From Berghia stephanieae (lineage: Eukaryota > Mollusca > Gastropoda > Nudibranchia > Aeolidiidae), in assembly GCA_034508935.3 (NCBI GenBank), contig CM067444.1, positions 22,602,515 through 22,666,514 on the forward strand: a stretch of 64,000 nt of DNA. The letters run 5' to 3'. Position 1 is the first letter of the stretch. Each line of letters begins with the position of its first letter. The notes below the pieces were generated by a model. It worked only from the letters and a program-made list of their open reading frames with translations. It was not told the DNA's origin and made no database searches. The translations under genes and the position numbers were made by a program. This document shows positions 61,177 to 64,000 of the stretch, piece by piece.

Positions 61177-61809
61177 AACGGTAATGGCCCTTTCCTAAGT
61201 CAGTTGTAAACTCTTCTCAGAAAAACAGTGGGTTTTTTGGGGTTTTTTGGTGTGAAACCAAAAATGTTTATTTATCACAAATCCCATATTCTAAGGTTCT
61301 AATCAATCTTTATTTTGTATTGGATATGAATCTAAACCCCCGTACTTATACCCTTGTTGGCCAGGGAGATCAACTCTTGCTGTTTCTTTTGTCCTCCAAT
61401 CATATAACTATACTATAACTTCCAGGTTTGTTTTTTGTTTTTTTGGTAGTTTTTTTTCTTTGTTTTTATGTTATTGTTTTGTTCTCTTTTTAATTTTTTT
61501 TTTTTCAAATGAGCCCTGTCTGATGTTTTGTGCCATCTTACTTATGTTTAACCTTTCTGTTCTAAATAAACGAAGGCACCACAGTGTCTCTTGGAATCAT
61601 ATCCTAATATTTTTTCAGTGTTCCCTATTATTGAAAAAAAATAATGTAATTTTCCTTATGACCTGAACTACTCGTATTAAAGTTTTCATACGTATTTTTC
61701 TAGTCAAACGTTTTCAATGAAATTTCACGTAATAGTGAGTCAGATAATGTAAAAGATGATCATTAAAAAAAATAAAAAGTTATCAATACCGTACACAGAT
61801 GCAACAATA

Positions 61810-61880
61810 GTTAAGGTTGCCAATTTTCAGTATATTTACGAAATTCAGTATATTATAAACCCTCAGTATATTCCAATCAC
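61810..61880. repeat. Possible hAT terminus, solo
   Basis: GGTTGCCAATTTTCAGTATA with repeated TCAGTATATT resembles ends of hAT elements. No partner end was seen. Confidence 0.25.
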
Positions 61881-61931
61881 ATGCTAAACTGAAAAAAGTA
61901 AGTACATTATGTTTTTGTTTTTTTACTGGAG

Positions 61932-62195
61932 TAAATTGCTTTCTGTCTTTGTCTTGGAATGAGATTACTTGGTTTTTTCTTCCTGATCCTGTCCGGAGTC
62001 CTTGGCTTGGAGGGGGGAGGGGGGAGTGGAACAGTCGAATGTATAGTTATAGTTTTGGAAGATGATATTATTTCCCTGTAAATCATCTCTCTGTTATGTA
62101 CTGTTATGTTTTTCATTTTTAACATATAATTTGTAAACGTTCGATTTTGTATTCCTCTTAGTGGGATCTTGTGCTGGTGTCTGGGTGAGACTTTT
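61932..62195 (+). repeat. Repeat family X, 5'/middle part
   Basis: Starts at TGCTTTCTGTCTTTGTCTTG and runs to GGGTGAGACTTTTAG, where the next copy begins. Confidence 0.75.
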
Positions 62196-62199
62196 AGAT

Positions 62200-62665
62200 C
62201 TGGGTGGGAATCCTGACCTCCATAGCGGGCAGGCGGGTAAATACTGTGTCTTCTATCCCCTTATATCTGTTTTCCAACATGCTTTCTGTCTTTGTCTTGG
62301 AATGAGGTCACTTGGTTTTGTCCTGGCCCTGGTTGGAGTCCTGGCTGGGAGGGAAACAGTCAAATGCATAGTTATTGTTTTGGAGATGATATTTTTTTCC
62401 TTGTAAACCATCTCTCTGTTATGTATTATTATAGTTGTTATTTTTAATGTATAGAGACTTATAGGTGATCTCAAACTAAGGACATTGATGGTATGCTCTT
62501 GGAAAATACATCTGATCCCTATTTGTTCCTAGTTCCCCTTTGTCTTACTTTTTCTTGGGTGCTTTAGTTGTAATTCTAGAACTTTTTACTATTCCATTTT
62601 CTTCGTTTTTACTGGCGCTGATATAACCTAAATGTGTTGCAAGCGCCGTAAAACCCTTAAAAACA
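62200..62665 (+). repeat. Repeat family X, copy with hairpin end
   Basis: From GGGTGGGAATCCTGACCTCC to GTTGCAAGCGCCGTAAAACC. It lacks about 60 bases of the middle found in the 58775 copy. Confidence 0.8.
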
Positions 62666-62671
62666 TTAAAA

Positions 62672-62870
62672 CAGACTTTTAGATGATAATGTGCTCTTGG
62701 AATCTACATCTGTTCCCAATTTGAACCATTCCCCTTTGTCTTACATTTTTCTCAAGTCCTTTTAATTGTACATCTAGAATGTTTTTACTATCCAATTTTC
62801 TTCCTTTTAACTGGCGCTGATATGACCTAAATGTGTCGCAAGCGCCATAAAACCCTTAAAAATAAACAAT
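62672..62870 (+). repeat. Repeat family X, 3' part
   Basis: AGACTTTTAGATGATAATGT through CTGGCGCTGATATGACC and CGCAAGCGCCATAAAACCC. Confidence 0.8.
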
Positions 62871-63029
62871 TCACAGGACTTTAACTTGATTTTGGATGGA
62901 TTTGCTTATGAAGTATGAAAAAAAAGGAAAATGGAGTAAATGTAATCTGACACCGACGTCAGCTGAGAAAATTGATTGGCTTGACGGTGGTAATATCATA
63001 AAATAGATAGGAAACAACTTTATGCCATG

Positions 63030-63095
63030 ATCTTCATTTTAGCTGGTGCTGACATGACCTTAAACTGTTGCAATCGCGGTAAAACTCCTTAAAAG
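63030..63095 (+). repeat. Repeat family X, 3' tip only
   Basis: GCTGGTGCTGACATGACC and GTTGCAATCGCGGTAAAACT, a diverged copy of the hairpin end. Confidence 0.6.
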
Positions 63096-63179
63096 TGAAA
63101 CAAATCAACTTAGTGGTAATGGGGTTTTTGCTTTGATTTTTTTTTTTTTACAATTTAAAGCTCACGAGTGTTTGGATAT

Positions 63180-63264
63180 CTCTGTTTTGTTATCATTATT
63201 ATTAATATTGTTATTGGTATTATTATTATTATGATTATTATTATTATTATTATTGTTATTATTA

Positions 63265-63346
<82 letters not shown>

Positions 63347-63400
63347 AGCTGTATTATTATTACTATTATTATTATTATTGTTTTCAATTGCATCATCATC
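63180..63400. repeat. (ATT)n microsatellite
   Basis: Long ATT tract with ACT and ATC interruptions. Isoleucine and leucine frames here are artefacts. Confidence 0.95.
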
Positions 63401-63802
63401 ATCATCGTCATAACAAGAATGCCCAGACTATGAGACTTTAGAGAACAAAATACTCCAGTACCGCCTAGCGCCTTATCAAATGCCAATCTTAGTTTTGTTT
63501 CGTTTGAATTCTGGGTTAGAATTGTTGTTATTTTTTTTTTAAAAAAAGCTTTTTTCTGTTGTTTCTGTGACATTTTGTCAAGAAAGATAACCGTCAATCT
63601 AAAAAGTCATGTCAGTACAACAAATTATGCCCTCGCACACCTTTGAGAGGATCTATAACTTTTTTTCAAAATTTGTTATAATTTTTTCCATGTCTTTTAA
63701 AATGTTTAAGCGGTCTTTGTTTTGCTGTCACATCAAACGATCTTAGATCCATTGATTTTTAGATAATTACTATTAGTTATTATTATTATTTTATCAACAT
63801 CA

Positions 63803-64000
63803 TCTGGGTGGGGTTCCTGACCTCCCATAGTGGGCAGGGAGGTACATACTGTGTCTTCTATCCCTCTATATCTGTTTTCCAACTTCCTTTCTCTTTTTGT
63901 CTTGGAATGAGATTACTTGGTTTTATCCGGGCACTTCCCGGATACCCTAGCTGGGAGGGAAACAGTCAAATGTACAGTTAGTTTTGGGAGATGATATATT
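63803..64000 (+). repeat. Repeat family X, running off the right edge
   Basis: CTGGGTGGGGTTCCTGACCT onward matches the 58775 and 21164 copies up to the window end at GGGAGATGATAT. Confidence 0.8.

Overview
This is animal nuclear DNA, AT-rich, intron-bearing and crowded with transposons and microsatellites. The one ordinary host gene is an orthologue of APPBP2, split into 15 exons. The mix of tRNA-derived SINEs, CR1/L2-type LINEs, piggyBac and hAT copies, and a repeat whose 3' end forms a GGCGCT/AGCGCC hairpin, suggests a lophotrochozoan, most likely a mollusc. That assignment is an inference from general familiarity, not from a search.

Layout. 1-7.1 kb holds three non-LTR retrotransposons: a + strand CR1/L2-type LINE running in from the left edge, and two minus-strand LINEs, one of which is split by a smaller retroposon. 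8.5-29.5 kb is APPBP2 (+ strand, 604 codons). The intron phases and the protein match agree across all 15 exons. Its introns hold SINEs of three families, a foldback MITE split by a SINE, an RTE-like LINE 3' end, a 3.7-kb hAT element and long microsatellites. One intron is of the GC-AG class. Another starts inside a triplicated 83-bp repeat that copies the exon-9 donor region. 29.6-33.7 kb is an old pogo-like element interrupted by an almost intact piggyBac (13-bp TIRs, TTAA duplications, one frameshift). 33.8-34.8 kb holds SINEs and a second foldback MITE.

34.8-57.1 kb is the most unusual part: a head-to-tail array of about seven copies of a 4.02-kb unit. Each good unit carries a histone H3 gene with its own CCAAT/TATA promoter, four tandem copies of a hairpin-plus-T-tract element, and, divergently on the minus strand, an open reading frame of 340 codons that I cannot assign (possibly a fossil nucleocapsid-like gene). 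The unit boundary lies inside H3, so every H3 here loses its last residues and ends in VTS. The stretch 40.9-49.05 kb is recognisably the same unit but garbled by homopolymer growth and base drop-out, which looks like poor consensus sequence rather than evolution.

57.1-64 kb has no gene I can support. It is built mainly from several copies of one unclassified repeat family, a SINE, a LINE 3' end and an (ATT)n tract.
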